DNA of 64,000 nucleotides, taken from Flavobacteriaceae bacterium. Its GTDB lineage: Bacteria > Bacteroidota > Bacteroidia > Flavobacteriales > Flavobacteriaceae. Below, piece after piece: positions 21,158-31,673 of the stretch. A program made the position numbers and the translations under genes. Under the pieces are notes generated by a model. It searched no databases. It had not been told where the DNA came from and saw only the letters and a program-made list of their open reading frames with translations. How positions within the stretch are numbered: the stretch's first letter is position 1; each line of letters starts with the position of its first letter. The stretch is from positions 62,001 through 126,000 of the forward strand of contig CANFNV010000005.1 of NCBI GenBank assembly GCA_947448525.1, written 5' to 3'.

Positions 21158-21240
21158 AGGAGATCATAATATTCAAAAAACAAAAAATAAATTCCAAAGC
21201 ACACTAATCGGAATTTGGAATTTTATATTTTTAATTTCAT

Positions 21241-21966
21241 TTAGAAGTTCGGACTTAAATTGTATTTTTTATAGAACGTGTCTAAAGCTTCCACCACTTC
21301 ATCTTCGGTATCGACCAATTTAATCAAATTCATATCTTCTGGATTGGCATTTTTTTGCTTCTCAATCATCACATTTTTAATCCACTCCAAAAGTCCTGAC
21401 CAATATTCAGTTCCCACTAAAATAATTGGGAATTTACCAATTTTCTTAGTTTGAATCAATGTTACGGCTTCAAACAGTTCGTCTAAAGTACCAAAACCTC
21501 CTGGCATTACAACAAATCCCTGGGAGTATTTTACAAACATTACTTTGCGTACAAAGAAGTAGTCAAAATTCAAGTTTTTGTCTTTATCAATATAGGGGTT
21601 ATAGTGTTGTTCAAAAGGCAATTCAATATTCAAACCTACAGAAGTTCCTTCGCCTCTGTGTGCGCCTTTGTTTCCCGCTTCCATAATTCCGGGTCCTCCA
21701 CCTGTTATAACTCCATAACCTGCTTTACTTATTTTGTAAGCAATGCGTTCGGCTAATTCATAATATCTATCTTCGGGTTTAGTTCGAGCTGAACCGAAAA
21801 TGGACACACAAGGTCCAATTCGAGCCATCGATTCATAACCATTCACAAACTCCGACATAATTTTAAATATTGCCCAAGAATCATTGGTTCTAACCTCGTT
21901 CCACGTTTTTTGTTTTAATTTATCGTGTATTTTACTATCTTCGTTTTCGTAATCGTTTAATACCAT
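21241..21966 (-). CDS. TIGR00730-type Rossmann-fold protein (LOG family)
   Basis: A 241-residue cytoplasmic protein with the GGGPGIMEAGNKGAH and MPGGFGTLDELFE signatures of the LOG (lonely guy) family, long annotated as lysine decarboxylase. Related enzymes release cytokinin bases or other nucleobases from nucleotide monophosphates; the bacterial substrate here is not determined. The extended N-terminus (Glu/Lys/Asp-rich, residues 1-30) is characteristic of the longer form. It lies 27 bases downstream of uvrA in the same direction, so it is probably co-transcribed with it. No promoter box is apparent in that gap. Confidence 0.85.
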   Translation of the reverse strand: MVLNDYENEDSKIHDKLKQKTWNEVRTNDSWAIFKIMSEFVNGYESMARIGPCVSIFGSARTKPEDRYYELAERIAYKISKAGYGVITGGGPGIMEAGNKGAHRGEGTSVGLNIELPFEQHYNPYIDKDKNLNFDYFFVRKVMFVKYSQGFVVMPGGFGTLDELFEAVTLIQTKKIGKFPIILVGTEYWSGLLEWIKNVMIEKQKNANPEDMNLIKLVDTEDEVVEALDTFYKKYNLSPNF

Positions 21967-21993
21967 AATCGTTTTATATTTTAATCAAACGTG

Positions 21994-24825
21994 CTAAAGT
22001 AATTCTTTTTTCAAAAACTGCGCCGTATAACTTTTCTTATTCTTCACAATTTCTTCAGGAGTTCCTTTGCAGATAATTTCGCCACCTCCATTTCCGCCTT
22101 CCATTCCTACGTCTATGATGAAATCGGCTAGTTTAATCACATCCAAATTATGCTCGATAATCAATACCGAATTTCCTTTATCTACCAATTTATTAATGAC
22201 ATCCATCAACACGCGTATGTCTTCAAAATGCAAGCCAGTAGTGGGTTCGTCCATGATATAAAACGTATTACCGGTATCTTTTTTTGATAATTCGGCAGCC
22301 AACTTAATGCGTTGCGCTTCACCACCTGAAAGGGTTGTACTTTGTTGTCCTAGGGTAATATAACCCAATCCAACATCTTGAATGGTTTTTAATTTTCGAT
22401 GTATTTTCGGAATCATTTCAAAGAAATGTACTGCCTCATCTACCGTCATGTTCAATACATCGGATATCGATTTTCCTTTATATCTTATTTCCAAAGTTTC
22501 TCTATTAAACCGTTTTCCTTGACAGGTTTCACATTCCACATACACATCGGGCAAGAAACTCATTTCAATGGTTCTTACCCCTGAACCTTCACAGGTTTCG
22601 CATCGGCCACCTGCAACATTAAAACTAAAACGTCCGGCTTTATACCCGCGAATCATAGCTTCGGGCGTCATCGTGAACAAACTTCTAACCTCTGAAAAAA
22701 CATCGGTGTAAGTTGCTGGATTGGATCGTGGCGTTCGACCAATTGGGCTCTGGTCAATATCAATGACTTTGTCAATATGTTCTAGACCTTCAATTTTTTT
22801 GTATGGTTGTGGTTTTTTAACGCCATTAAAAATATGCGCGTTCAAAATAGGGTAGAGCGTTTCGTTAATCAACGTCGATTTACCACTTCCTGAAACTCCA
22901 GTTACACAAATGAGTTTTCCTAAAGGAAATTCTACAGTGATATTTTTTAAATTATTACCAGTTGCCCCCGATAATTTTATCGATTTACCATTGCCTTCAC
23001 GACGTTTTTTGGGTACTTCAATTTTCAATTCACCGTTCAAATATTGAGCCGTTAAGGTATGTTCTTTCAATAATTCAGCGGGTGTTCCTTTGCTGATGAT
23101 GTTTCCCCCAAATTTTCCTGCTTTTGGTCCAATGTCAATTACATAATCAGCACATTCAATCATGTCTTTGTCATGCTCTACAACCAAAACCGAGTTGCCA
23201 ATATCACGGAGGTTCTTTAACGAATTTATAAGTCGCTCGTTGTCGCGTTGGTGCAATCCAATACTGGGTTCATCTAAGATATAAAGCACACCCACCAATT
23301 GCGAACCAATTTGTGTAGCTAAACGTATGCGTTGTGCTTCACCTCCCGAAAGTGACTTCGAACTTCGACTTAACGACAAATAATTCAACCCAACATCCAT
23401 TAAAAACTGCAATCGATCGTTGATTTCTTTTAAAATTTCAGCGGCAATAGTTTTTTGTTTTTCCGATAATTCTTTAGGCAATTCTTTGAACCAAACGATC
23501 AATTCTGAAATATCCATAACCGACAAATCGGCAATATTTTTATCATTTATTTTAAAGAAAAGCGATTCTTTTTTCAAACGAGAACCATCACAAACCGGAC
23601 AATTTATTTCGTCCATAAAGTCTTTTGCCCAACGTTTTATAGAAGTCGAATTGCTCTCATCAAATTGGTTTTTAATAAACTTTGAAATTCCTTCAAAATC
23701 AATTTTATATTCTTTGGTCACTCCAGCAGCTTTAGAAACCACAGCAAATTTATCGTTGCCACCGTTCAAAATCATTTCCATTGCTTCTTCCGAAATGGTT
23801 TCGATAGCATCAGTCAATTTGAAATTGTATTTCTCTCCAATAAGCTCTAATTGTTTGAACATCCAAGAACTTTTGTATTCACCCAACGGAGCGAATCCGC
23901 CTTTATTGATCGATAATTTTGGATTGGGAATAATTTTCTTGATGTTGATTTCGTTTACAATCCCCAAACCGTTACAATGTTCGCAAGCACCTTTGGGTGA
24001 ATTGAACGAAAATAAATTGGGTTCCGGATTTTGATACGAAATTCCCGAAGTAGGACACATCAAGGTTCTACTAAAGAAACGCACTTCGTCAGTTTCGTGC
24101 TCAATAACCATCATTACGTCTTCACCATGATACATAGCCGTTTTGATGCTATCCGATAGCCGTTTGTTGGTATCATCGTCATTTTCAACTTGCAATCTAT
24201 CAATTACAATTTCGATATCGTGGGTTTTATAACGGTCGAGTTTCATTCCGGTTGTTATGTCAATAATTTTGCCGTTGACACGAACTTTTACAAACCCTTG
24301 TTTGGCAATTTGTTGAAATAATTCAGCATAATGTCCTTTTCTGGCTCGAATTATTGGTGCTAAAATATTGATGCGTTTTCCAAGAAAATTCTCTATAATA
24401 AGGTTTTTAATTTGCTCATCAGAATACGAAACCATTTTTTCGCCAGTGTTATAACTATACGCTTCACCGGCACGAGCAAAAAGTAAACGCAGAAAGTCGT
24501 AAATTTCTGTAATGGTTCCAACAGTTGAACGAGGCGATTTACTAGTGGTTTTTTGCTCAATTGCAATGACTGGTGAAAGTCCATCAATTTTATCTACATC
24601 GGGACGTTCCAATCCACCAAGGAATTGACGTGCATATGCCGAAAACGTTTCAATGTAACGACGTTGTCCTTCGGCATAAATAGTGTCAAAAGCCAAAGAT
24701 GATTTTCCCGAGCCCGAAAGTCCCGTAATCACTACCAATTGTTCTCTCGGAATGGTTATATCAATGTTCTTGAGGTTGTGAACGCGAGCGCCAATTACTT
24801 CAATAGTATTCTCGTTATCTAGCAT
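21994..24825 (-). CDS. uvrA: Excinuclease ABC subunit A
   Basis: UvrA, 943 residues from the ATG at 24825, is the damage sensor of nucleotide excision repair. It has two ABC ATPase halves: Walker [13 protein letters not shown] near residue 35 and [13 protein letters not shown] near 640, two signature/zinc modules ([18 protein letters not shown]...CETCQGK), and signature [12 protein letters not shown] in each half. The frame is open to 24864, but an exact minus-strand TACTTTTG box at 24842-24849 lies inside that extension, so the promoter argues for the shorter form. The LOG-like gene follows at 27 bases; uvrB and uvrC are not in the window. Confidence 0.97.
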   Translation of the reverse strand: MLDNENTIEVIGARVHNLKNIDITIPREQLVVITGLSGSGKSSLAFDTIYAEGQRRYIETFSAYARQFLGGLERPDVDKIDGLSPVIAIEQKTTSKSPRSTVGTITEIYDFLRLLFARAGEAYSYNTGEKMVSYSDEQIKNLIIENFLGKRINILAPIIRARKGHYAELFQQIAKQGFVKVRVNGKIIDITTGMKLDRYKTHDIEIVIDRLQVENDDDTNKRLSDSIKTAMYHGEDVMMVIEHETDEVRFFSRTLMCPTSGISYQNPEPNLFSFNSPKGACEHCNGLGIVNEINIKKIIPNPKLSINKGGFAPLGEYKSSWMFKQLELIGEKYNFKLTDAIETISEEAMEMILNGGNDKFAVVSKAAGVTKEYKIDFEGISKFIKNQFDESNSTSIKRWAKDFMDEINCPVCDGSRLKKESLFFKINDKNIADLSVMDISELIVWFKELPKELSEKQKTIAAEILKEINDRLQFLMDVGLNYLSLSRSSKSLSGGEAQRIRLATQIGSQLVGVLYILDEPSIGLHQRDNERLINSLKNLRDIGNSVLVVEHDKDMIECADYVIDIGPKAGKFGGNIISKGTPAELLKEHTLTAQYLNGELKIEVPKKRREGNGKSIKLSGATGNNLKNITVEFPLGKLICVTGVSGSGKSTLINETLYPILNAHIFNGVKKPQPYKKIEGLEHIDKVIDIDQSPIGRTPRSNPATYTDVFSEVRSLFTMTPEAMIRGYKAGRFSFNVAGGRCETCEGSGVRTIEMSFLPDVYVECETCQGKRFNRETLEIRYKGKSISDVLNMTVDEAVHFFEMIPKIHRKLKTIQDVGLGYITLGQQSTTLSGGEAQRIKLAAELSKKDTGNTFYIMDEPTTGLHFEDIRVLMDVINKLVDKGNSVLIIEHNLDVIKLADFIIDVGMEGGNGGGEIICKGTPEEIVKNKKSYTAQFLKKELL

Positions 24826-24841
24826 ATTTTTTATTAAAACG

Positions 24842-24849
24842 CAAAAGTA
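24842..24849 (-). promoter_or_regulatory. Bacteroidota -7 box for uvrA
   Basis: On the minus strand the sequence reads TACTTTTG, an exact TAnnTTTG match about 17 bases upstream of the chosen ATG at 24825. It excludes the 13-codon N-terminal extension as translated sequence. Confidence 0.5.
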
Positions 24850-24950
24850 CAATTTTAACCACAAAATATATTAAGTCAGTGTAGAAGAATTTGTTAAAGA
24901 TTTTTGATTTTGTTTTGTTCTAGAAATAAAATTAATCTATCTCGAAGACA

Positions 24951-26771
24951 CTACTCAATAACCATTTCTTTTAATTTCTCTCGATAAGCCTCAAGAATTG
25001 TAATCTTAGATATTAATCCAAAAAACTTCCCGTTTTTAGTAACGGGCAATAGTGTTTCGTGAGTAGTTTCAAACTTTTCCATAATTATTTCCATTCCATC
25101 ATCATGGTGGATGATTATTTTGGGCTGCGACATTACTTCCTTGACCATTGTGAACTTTATTCGGAAGGAATTAAAAATTATGGGGCGAACAATTTCAAAA
25201 TCTACAACGCCAATAAGTTTGTTTTTTTCATCTAAAACAGGAATTAAATGCTGGCTCGAAGTTGCCAAATGTTCTACTAAATTTTGAAGTGATTTTTCTT
25301 CTGAAATTGAAACTACTTCGGTTTCAACAAGCTTAAGAAAATCAATGCTTTGTAAAATATTTTTGTCTTTATCACTAGTAAAAACCTCTCCTTTATCTGC
25401 AAGTGCTTTTACATCCATAGAATGTTTTTCAAATTGCTTAGAAACTGCATAGCTTATAGACGATACAATCATCAACGGCACCATTAGATCATAACCGCCT
25501 GTAATTTCACCAATCAAAAAAATAGCAGTTAAAGGCGCATGAAACAAGCCGCTCAGAATTCCGGCCATCCCAACAATTGCAAAATTGGTTACAGGTAAAT
25601 GCGTATTGATGTGGGTTATGTCCATAAATTTTGCTACAAAAAAACCCAAATAGGAACCCACAAAAAGCGATGGAGCAAAGTTGCCACCATTACCACCAGA
25701 ACCCAAAGTTAATCCAGTGGCAAAGGATTTTAATAGCACAATGATTCCAACAAAAACAAGTAAGATCCAAGATTTGTTTTTGTAATCTTCAAGGAAAGTA
25801 TGGTTTAATAAATTTTCAGGATTGGAGGTAGATAATATTTTAATACTTTCATAACCTTCACCAAAAAGTACCGGAAAAACAAAAATTAATAGCGCTAGAA
25901 TACTTGCTCCAAAAAGGGCTTTCTTATAAACACCCATTTTTAATTTATTGAAAAAAGAGTCTATTTTTCTGAAATTTCTGGCATGATAAACCGAAACAAA
26001 TCCGGCAAGAATTCCGAGGATAATATAATAAAGAGTGTTGTGGTAATTGAATTCCTGAACATTTTTAAAGCTCATGAGCACATCTTGACTTAAAATAACT
26101 TTTGAAACCAAAGCTCCTGTTGCTCCCGATATGATTATTGGAATAAAAGCAGAAATACTCACATCGGTCAAAATGACTTCCACCGCAAAAAGAACACCAG
26201 CGATAGGTGCATTAAAAGCAGCTCCAATTCCGGCCGCAACACCACAAGCAAGAAGTAAAATTCTATCTTTTTGAGACAGTTTATATTTTTGAGCAAAATT
26301 AGAACCAAAAGCTGCGCCCGTAATTACAATCGGACTTTCCAATCCGGCAGAGCCTCCCAATCCAACAGTAAGCGAGCTTGTTATGATTTGGGCATACATT
26401 TGTTTTTTTGGAATTATACCGCCTTTTTTGGCAACGGCATACAATATTTTGGAGCTTCCTTTTTCTAATTTGCCATTTAAAACCCTTCGGATTACAAAAA
26501 CTGTAAGTAGAATTCCTATTATTGGCAGAAGAATAGAAAAGAACGGAAATTTTAAAAAACCATTTACATAATTAGCAAAAACAAAGACGTTATGCGCAAA
26601 ACTTTTTAAAACAATAACAGCTAAAGCGCAGGAAATTCCAACCAAAACACAAGATAAATAAATAAAATTTCGTTCCGACAACAGTTGTTTGCATAAAAAA
26701 ACAATCGATTCAAAATTCCGAGCGAGTTTTCTAAATAAAAGTTGTAGTGAAACCGATTTACGATTGGGCAT
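24951..26771 (-). CDS. ClC-type chloride channel/antiporter with tandem CBS domains
   Basis: A 606-residue ClC protein. The membrane part (residues about 30-440) has the selectivity elements G-L-G-G-S-A-G-L-E-S-P (GxExP variant, carrying the gating Glu, near 143) and GSGGNGGNFAPSLFVGSYLG near 360. The C-terminus has two CBS domains (about 470-600). ClC proteins conduct Cl- or exchange it for H+, and CBS pairs commonly bind adenine nucleotides for regulation. The signature second Gly of GxEGP is Ser, so whether it is channel or exchanger is not settled by sequence. A TATTTTTG box lies at 26795-26802, 24 bases upstream of the ATG. Confidence 0.9.
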   Translation of the reverse strand: MPNRKSVSLQLLFRKLARNFESIVFLCKQLLSERNFIYLSCVLVGISCALAVIVLKSFAHNVFVFANYVNGFLKFPFFSILLPIIGILLTVFVIRRVLNGKLEKGSSKILYAVAKKGGIIPKKQMYAQIITSSLTVGLGGSAGLESPIVITGAAFGSNFAQKYKLSQKDRILLLACGVAAGIGAAFNAPIAGVLFAVEVILTDVSISAFIPIIISGATGALVSKVILSQDVLMSFKNVQEFNYHNTLYYIILGILAGFVSVYHARNFRKIDSFFNKLKMGVYKKALFGASILALLIFVFPVLFGEGYESIKILSTSNPENLLNHTFLEDYKNKSWILLVFVGIIVLLKSFATGLTLGSGGNGGNFAPSLFVGSYLGFFVAKFMDITHINTHLPVTNFAIVGMAGILSGLFHAPLTAIFLIGEITGGYDLMVPLMIVSSISYAVSKQFEKHSMDVKALADKGEVFTSDKDKNILQSIDFLKLVETEVVSISEEKSLQNLVEHLATSSQHLIPVLDEKNKLIGVVDFEIVRPIIFNSFRIKFTMVKEVMSQPKIIIHHDDGMEIIMEKFETTHETLLPVTKNGKFFGLISKITILEAYREKLKEMVIE

Positions 26772-26794
26772 TCTATTTTTGATATTGGTATTTG

Positions 26795-26802
26795 CAAAAA
26801 TA
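26795..26802 (-). promoter_or_regulatory. Bacteroidota -7 box for the ClC gene
   Basis: On the minus strand the sequence is TATTTTTG, an exact TAnnTTTG match about 24 bases upstream of the ATG at 26771. Confidence 0.45.
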
Positions 26803-26872
26803 GTGTTTTATATTTATAGCATAAAAAAAAACGAGCGAGTAATTTAAAGTATTACATTCATTAAGAACTAAT

Positions 26873-27475
26873 TTAGAAATTTGTTCCTAAGCAATTATCG
26901 TTAATTTTATCTTCACAATATTTTTTCAATTCTTCGAAAAATAGTGTGAATTCCTCTTCAAATTCAATATAAAATTGTTTTACTTCTTCAACAGCTTCTT
27001 GCATGTTGGTTTGGTGTTTGGTTTGGTAATTCATTTGGAATAAAATCATTTCCAAACCTTCTAGTGAAGCATAACTCAGTAGCCAATTGCCGTTTATCAT
27101 ATAAGGAATTATCTTGTGAGTTCTTTCGGTAAGAATATTGTAGTTGTCCTTTAGTAATTTATAAAAACTATCGGCATAAACTTCCAAACTTTCATTAGAA
27201 TATTTAGACCAGTTTTTAGCCAGAAAATGATCGTAAACAATGTCCATAATTACACCCGAGTAATGTCCGTATTTTTCATGCAATCGGTGTTTGCTTTTCC
27301 TGTAAATAGGATGCGCATCAGTAAAAGTATCAATATAACGATGCAACATAATGCCTTTTCGCAACTCACCGGGATAGTCTAAATAGCGATTTCCATGAAT
27401 ACCATCCGCCATAAAGTTTCCTATTTTTAGTAAATTATTGTTTCCAGAAAGATAAATGTGGGCAAGGAAATTCAT
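26873..27475 (-). CDS. AcpH-like acyl-carrier-protein phosphodiesterase (DUF479)
   Basis: A 200-residue protein of the HD-like AcpH family, which removes 4'-phosphopantetheine from acyl-carrier protein. The N-terminal MNFLAHIYLSGNN, GNFMADGIHG, GIMLHRYIDTFTDAHP and MDIVYDHFLAKNW segments give the conserved His and Asp residues. The length is close to the family's ~195 residues. It is the first minus-strand gene upstream of the ClC gene and is divergent from glmM; an exact TATCTTTG box (27496-27503) lies about 20 bases before its ATG. Confidence 0.82.
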   Translation of the reverse strand: MNFLAHIYLSGNNNLLKIGNFMADGIHGNRYLDYPGELRKGIMLHRYIDTFTDAHPIYRKSKHRLHEKYGHYSGVIMDIVYDHFLAKNWSKYSNESLEVYADSFYKLLKDNYNILTERTHKIIPYMINGNWLLSYASLEGLEMILFQMNYQTKHQTNMQEAVEEVKQFYIEFEEEFTLFFEELKKYCEDKINDNCLGTNF

Positions 27476-27495
27476 TCTTTTGAGTTGAAGCGTTT

Positions 27496-27503
27496 CAAAG
27501 ATA
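27496..27503 (-). promoter_or_regulatory. Bacteroidota -7 box for the AcpH-like gene
   Basis: On the minus strand the sequence is TATCTTTG, an exact TAnnTTTG match 21 bases before the ATG at 27475. It is divergent from the glmM promoter about 80 bases away. Confidence 0.55.
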
Positions 27504-27511
27504 CAAAGTTC

Positions 27512-27563
27512 AAAAAAAATATTAAAAAAAATATTAAAAAAAACTTTACTACTTTACTACTTT
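27512..27563. repeat. Two adjoining short tandem repeats in the acpH/glmM divergent gap
   Basis: The 12-mer A8-TATT occurs twice, then A8 alone (27512-27543). The 8-mer CTTTACTA occurs twice, then CTTT (27544-27563). The two tracts abut exactly and lie between the two divergent -7 boxes. Confidence 0.8.
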
Positions 27564-27588
27564 GCTTCTTTGAACCTTTTTATATTTG
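27562..27588 (+). promoter_or_regulatory. Bacteroidota promoter for glmM
   Basis: TTG at 27562-27564, then 16 bases, then an exact TATATTTG at 27581-27588. Transcription would start near 27595, about 15-20 bases upstream of the glmM ATG at 27612, which rules out earlier in-frame start codons. Confidence 0.6.
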
Positions 27589-27611
27589 CATATCTAAAAT
27601 TGCATATTCAA

Positions 27612-29012
27612 ATGACTTTAATAAAATCAATATCAGGAATTCGCGGAACCATTGGAGGCAAAGTAGGCGATAATTTAACGCCTGTAGATGCTGTAAAATT
27701 TGCTTCTGCTTATGGAACGTTTCTAAAAAAAGGAAGCGACAAGTTGGAAGATGAAAGAAAGCTAAAAGTAGTTATTGGTAGAGATGCACGTATTTCGGGG
27801 CCAATGATTCATAATTTAGTGATAAATACCTTGCTTGGTTTAGGAATTGACGTTATAGATTTAGGACTTTCCACTACACCTACGGTTGAAATTGCGGTGC
27901 CTTTAGAAAAAGCAGATGGCGGGATTATTATAACAGCTTCTCATAATCCAAAACAATGGAACGCTTTGAAATTATTAAACGCTAAAGGAGAATTTCTAAG
28001 TGGTAAAGATGGAGAAATGATTCTAGAAATTGCCGAATTGGAAGCGTTTGATTTTTCGGATGTGGATTCGTTGGGAGAAATCACGGTAAATGATGCCTAT
28101 ATGGATATTCATATTGATGAGGTACTGAATTTGCCATTGGTGGATGCAGAATTGGTTGCAAAAAGAAAATTTAAAGTGGTGGTTGACGGTGTAAATTCAT
28201 CTGGAGGAATTATCATTCCGAAACTGCTCGAACAAATGGGGGTAGAGTGTGTTAAATTATTCTGCGAACCTAACGGACATTTTCCGCACAATCCAGAACC
28301 ATTAAAAGAACATTTGGGAGCTATTTGTAAATTGGTTTTAGAAGAAGAAGCCGATTTCGGAATTGTTGTAGATCCAGATGTAGATCGACTGGCTTTTATT
28401 TCTAATGACGGCGAAATGTTTGGCGAAGAATATACGTTAGTAGCATGTGCCGATTATGTGTTGAGCAAAACCCCAGGAAATACAGTTTCCAATATGAGTT
28501 CGTCTCGCGCTCTTAGAGATATAACAAACAAACACAACACTAACTATCATGCGAGTGCTGTTGGCGAAGTTAATGTTGTTGCTTTAATGAAATCAACCAA
28601 TTCCATTATTGGTGGCGAAGGAAATGGCGGCATTATTTATCCAGAATTGCATTATGGTCGCGATAGTTTGGTAGGAGTGGCATTGTTTTTAACTCATTTA
28701 GCGAGCTTAGATAGAACTGTTGCCGAATTAAGAGCGAGTTATCCTCAATATTATATGAGTAAAAATAAAATTGAATTGACTCCTCAAATTGATGTCGATG
28801 CCATTTTAGTAGCCATGACTGAAAAATATAAAAATGAAGAAATCAATACCATTGATGGAGTGAAAATTGATTTTGCAGAAAATTGGGTTCATTTAAGAAA
28901 ATCCAATACCGAACCCATTATTAGAATTTATACCGAAGCTGCTTCTCAAGAATTGGCGGAGAACTTGGCTATTAGAATAATAGAGGAGATTAAAGCGGTA
29001 GCTGGAATTTAA
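27612..29012 (+). CDS. glmM: Phosphoglucosamine mutase
   Basis: A 466-residue alpha-D-phosphohexomutase that interconverts glucosamine-6-phosphate and glucosamine-1-phosphate, feeding UDP-GlcNAc for peptidoglycan and lipopolysaccharide. The phosphoserine loop TASHNP lies at about 108-113, the Mg site D-P-D-V-D-R at 254-259, the sugar-binding GEGNGGIIYPE at about 337 and the phosphate-binding RKSNTEP near the C-terminus. The start at 27612 is chosen because the promoter box at 27581-27588 lies inside the longer frame that opens at 27570. Members of the family can also act as phosphomannomutases; GlmM is preferred by length and the GEGNGG loop. Confidence 0.9.
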   Translation: MTLIKSISGIRGTIGGKVGDNLTPVDAVKFASAYGTFLKKGSDKLEDERKLKVVIGRDARISGPMIHNLVINTLLGLGIDVIDLGLSTTPTVEIAVPLEKADGGIIITASHNPKQWNALKLLNAKGEFLSGKDGEMILEIAELEAFDFSDVDSLGEITVNDAYMDIHIDEVLNLPLVDAELVAKRKFKVVVDGVNSSGGIIIPKLLEQMGVECVKLFCEPNGHFPHNPEPLKEHLGAICKLVLEEEADFGIVVDPDVDRLAFISNDGEMFGEEYTLVACADYVLSKTPGNTVSNMSSSRALRDITNKHNTNYHASAVGEVNVVALMKSTNSIIGGEGNGGIIYPELHYGRDSLVGVALFLTHLASLDRTVAELRASYPQYYMSKNKIELTPQIDVDAILVAMTEKYKNEEINTIDGVKIDFAENWVHLRKSNTEPIIRIYTEAASQELAENLAIRIIEEIKAVAGI

Positions 29013-29060
29013 TACAGTTCAATAATTATCTAAAAAACAAACCAACCTAAAAACCCACTT

Positions 29061-30899
29061 ATGAATTTAAATCAACAAAAAACTAATTATCCTGCATTAT
29101 ATACTCTAATAACTGTATTCTTTTTTTGGGGATTTATTGCAGCTGGCAATAGTATTTTTATTCCGTTTTGTAAAAGTTATTTTTCATTAGATCAATTTCA
29201 ATCTCAATTGGTTGATTTTGCATTTTACACCGCTTATTACGTGGGTGCTTTGTTATTATTTGCTTTCGGAAACTATAATGGAAGTGATATTGTTGGAAAA
29301 TGGGGATACAAAAAAAGTATTGTTTATGGTTTATTGTTTTCTGCACTTGGAGCAGTAGCAATGATTGTAGCAGTGGAAGCTAATTTATATGCCGGAATGC
29401 TTTCAGGATTATTTATTATGGCACTTGGTTTTTCGCTACAACAAACCGCTGCTAATCCGTTTGCAATCTTATTGGGAGATCCAAAAACGGGTACAAGTAG
29501 AGTAAATTTAGGTGGTGGAATTAACTCTTTCGGAACAACTATTGGTCCAATAGTAGTAGCATTAGCTTTATTTGGCACTGCAAAATCAGTTTCTGAAGAT
29601 CAAATCAAACATTTAGAATTAAGTAAAGTCGTTCTGTTGTATGTTGGAGTTGGATTGCTTTTTGTAGCATCAGCAGCATTGTTTTATTTTTCAAAAAAAG
29701 TACCTAGTGGCATTGCTAATGAGCCCATAGAAAAAGCCAATAAAGCGCTCCGTTCACTATTAATAATGACAGGATTGTTAGTAGTCATGTTTAGTCCCGT
29801 TTTTTCAAGTTATAATTCAGTTGATGCTAAAAAAATTGTTGCCATTGAGAAAAATATCGAACCTACATCCAAAAGGATAGTTTCTTTAAATGAGGAAATC
29901 TTGACAATAAAACACGATGAAAAAATTACAACACTCCAAAAACAAGCTAAAATAACTTCAATTGAAAAAGACATACTCACTTTTCAAGATAAAATAAAAC
30001 CACAAACCAATCAAATTTCAGCTATAAAAGCACCTTTAGAAAAATATAGAATGGGTTGGTTGGCAGGAGCATTGTTAGTTGTAATTGTCGGTTTGTTAGT
30101 ATCTTATTCATCTGCCAAGAAAAAAGCAGAAGGTTGGGGCGCAATGCAATACCCTCAATTGGTATTGGGAATGTTGGCAATATTTACCTACGTTGGAGTT
30201 GAAGTTGCCATTGGAAGTAATTTAGGTAGTCTTTTAAATTTAAAAGATTTTGGTAGTTTACAATCATCCGAAATTGCGCCCTACATTTCAATGTATTGGG
30301 GCGGATTAATGATTGGTCGTTGGGCTGGAGCCATTAGTGTTTTTAATTTGAAAGGCACCAATAAAACCTTAGCATTAATAGTTATTCCGTTGATTGCTTT
30401 CGGAATTATTTTGGGAGTTAATATTCTTTCAGGAAAAGACATGAAACCCCTTTATTACTATGTTTTTTGTGTTTTAATTCAAATTGGAGCCTTCTTTTTA
30501 AGTAAAGATAAACCAGCTAAAACTTTGATGATTTTTGGAAGTTTCGGAATAATTGCAATGTTAGTAGGATTATTCACTTCAGGAATGATAGCAATTTATG
30601 CTTTCTTAGCAGGTGGTTTGGCTTGTAGTATTATGTGGCCAGCAATTTTTAGTTTATCCATTATTGGTTTAGGAAAATATACTTCTCAAGGCGCTGCATT
30701 TTTGGTTATGATGATTCTTGGGGGTGGTATTATTCCTCCTTTACAAGGAAAATTATCCGATATTATCGGAATCCACCAATCCTATATTATTCCAGTTATT
30801 TGTTTTGGATATTTAACACTTTTTGCAGTTTTAGTAAAAAGAATATTGAAAAAGCAAAACATAGATATTGATGCCATTGAAGTAGAAGGTAGTCATTAA
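29061..30899 (+). CDS. FucP-type MFS sugar porter with helical insert
   Basis: A 612-residue major-facilitator protein. The N-terminal half ([51 protein letters not shown]) belongs to the FucP/glucose-galactose porter group, which brings sugars in with protons. Residues about 250-330, between helices 6 and 7, form a long hydrophilic insert rich in Lys/Glu/Ile ([20 protein letters not shown] and the following stretch) that looks like a coiled coil and is not usual in FucP. Helices 7-12 complete the fold. The substrate is unknown; adjacency to glmM suggests, but does not show, an amino-sugar link. Confidence 0.83.
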   Translation: MNLNQQKTNYPALYTLITVFFFWGFIAAGNSIFIPFCKSYFSLDQFQSQLVDFAFYTAYYVGALLLFAFGNYNGSDIVGKWGYKKSIVYGLLFSALGAVAMIVAVEANLYAGMLSGLFIMALGFSLQQTAANPFAILLGDPKTGTSRVNLGGGINSFGTTIGPIVVALALFGTAKSVSEDQIKHLELSKVVLLYVGVGLLFVASAALFYFSKKVPSGIANEPIEKANKALRSLLIMTGLLVVMFSPVFSSYNSVDAKKIVAIEKNIEPTSKRIVSLNEEILTIKHDEKITTLQKQAKITSIEKDILTFQDKIKPQTNQISAIKAPLEKYRMGWLAGALLVVIVGLLVSYSSAKKKAEGWGAMQYPQLVLGMLAIFTYVGVEVAIGSNLGSLLNLKDFGSLQSSEIAPYISMYWGGLMIGRWAGAISVFNLKGTNKTLALIVIPLIAFGIILGVNILSGKDMKPLYYYVFCVLIQIGAFFLSKDKPAKTLMIFGSFGIIAMLVGLFTSGMIAIYAFLAGGLACSIMWPAIFSLSIIGLGKYTSQGAAFLVMMILGGGIIPPLQGKLSDIIGIHQSYIIPVICFGYLTLFAVLVKRILKKQNIDIDAIEVEGSH

Positions 30900-30937
30900 A
30901 TTATAACATATAAAACTATAAAAATTTAATTTTTGAA

Positions 30938-30945
30938 TAACTTTG
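30938..30945 (+). promoter_or_regulatory. Bacteroidota -7 box for the glutathione peroxidase gene
   Basis: TAACTTTG matches TAnnTTTG exactly and lies 25 bases before the ATG at 30970. Confidence 0.45.
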
Positions 30946-30969
30946 ATAAATATTATTAAAACTAATTAA

Positions 30970-31566
30970 ATGAAAAAAATAATGTTCTTTTTAGGTGGTA
31001 TTTGTCTTTTAAGTAGCTGTAAAAATCAAGCTCAAGACATACCAGAAAATATACAAACAGAAGTAAAACAGCCCGAAACTATGACTAAAGAAACTATTTA
31101 CCAATTTAAAGTTAAAGATTTAAATGGAAAGGATTTTGACTTATCTTCCTTAAATGGAAAGAAATTACTAGTAGTTAATACGGCTTCAAAATGCGGATTG
31201 ACACCACAATATAAAGATTTAGAAGCAATTTATAATAAATATAAAAGTAAAAATTTTGTAATTATTGGGTTTCCAGCTAATAATTTTGCTTCACAAGAGC
31301 CAGGGACTGATAAAGAAATTGCCTCATTTTGTCAGCTTAATTATGGGGTTTCATTTCCAATGATGAGTAAAGTTTCTGTAAAAGGCACTGATATGTGCTC
31401 TGTTTATAAATTTTTAACTCAAAAATCTAAAAACGGTTTGCAAGACAGTGAAGTAGAATGGAATTTTCAGAAATATTTAATCAACGAAAAAGGTGAATTA
31501 GAAAAAGTAATTTTACCACAAGTTCTACCAACCGATGCTTCAATTGTTGATTGGATTAATAAATAA
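30970..31566 (+). CDS. Glutathione peroxidase-family lipoprotein
   Basis: A 198-residue thiol peroxidase. A lipoprotein signal (LGGICLLSSC) places it in the cell envelope, lipidated at Cys17. The catalytic block NTASKCGLTPQYKDLE has Cys, not selenocysteine; FPANNFASQEPG and WNFQKYLI follow. The usual catalytic Gln of NQF is Asn here (NNF), a variant I believe is common in Bacteroidota. Such enzymes usually reduce peroxides using thioredoxin. An exact -7 box precedes it and an intrinsic terminator follows at 31588-31622, so it is a single-gene unit. Confidence 0.9.
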   Translation: MKKIMFFLGGICLLSSCKNQAQDIPENIQTEVKQPETMTKETIYQFKVKDLNGKDFDLSSLNGKKLLVVNTASKCGLTPQYKDLEAIYNKYKSKNFVIIGFPANNFASQEPGTDKEIASFCQLNYGVSFPMMSKVSVKGTDMCSVYKFLTQKSKNGLQDSEVEWNFQKYLINEKGELEKVILPQVLPTDASIVDWINK

Positions 31567-31587
31567 TAGATAATATTTTGATAATCC

Positions 31588-31622
31588 AAATCCCTTTACT
31601 TAATTGTAGAGGGATTTTTTTT
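31588..31622 (+). terminator. Intrinsic terminator after the glutathione peroxidase gene
   Basis: A 12-base stem, AAATCCCTTTAC (31588-31599) with GTAGAGGGATTT (31606-31617), including one G-T pair, closes on TTAATT and runs into eight Ts ending at 31622. Confidence 0.82.
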
Positions 31623-31673
31623 ACAAATTTCAATAATTTTATTTACTTTTACACACCAATTCCAAACTTCATT

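Noticed and set aside
23420..24034. A 204-codon plus-strand frame opposite uvrA
   Set aside because: It lies wholly antisense to a certain uvrA coding region and its product is low-complexity Ser/Ile/Leu sequence with no domain.
27458..27673. A plus-strand frame across the glmM promoter
   Set aside because: It covers the promoter box and the tandem repeats and overlaps the glmM start in another frame; its sequence is Lys/Phe/Ile low complexity.
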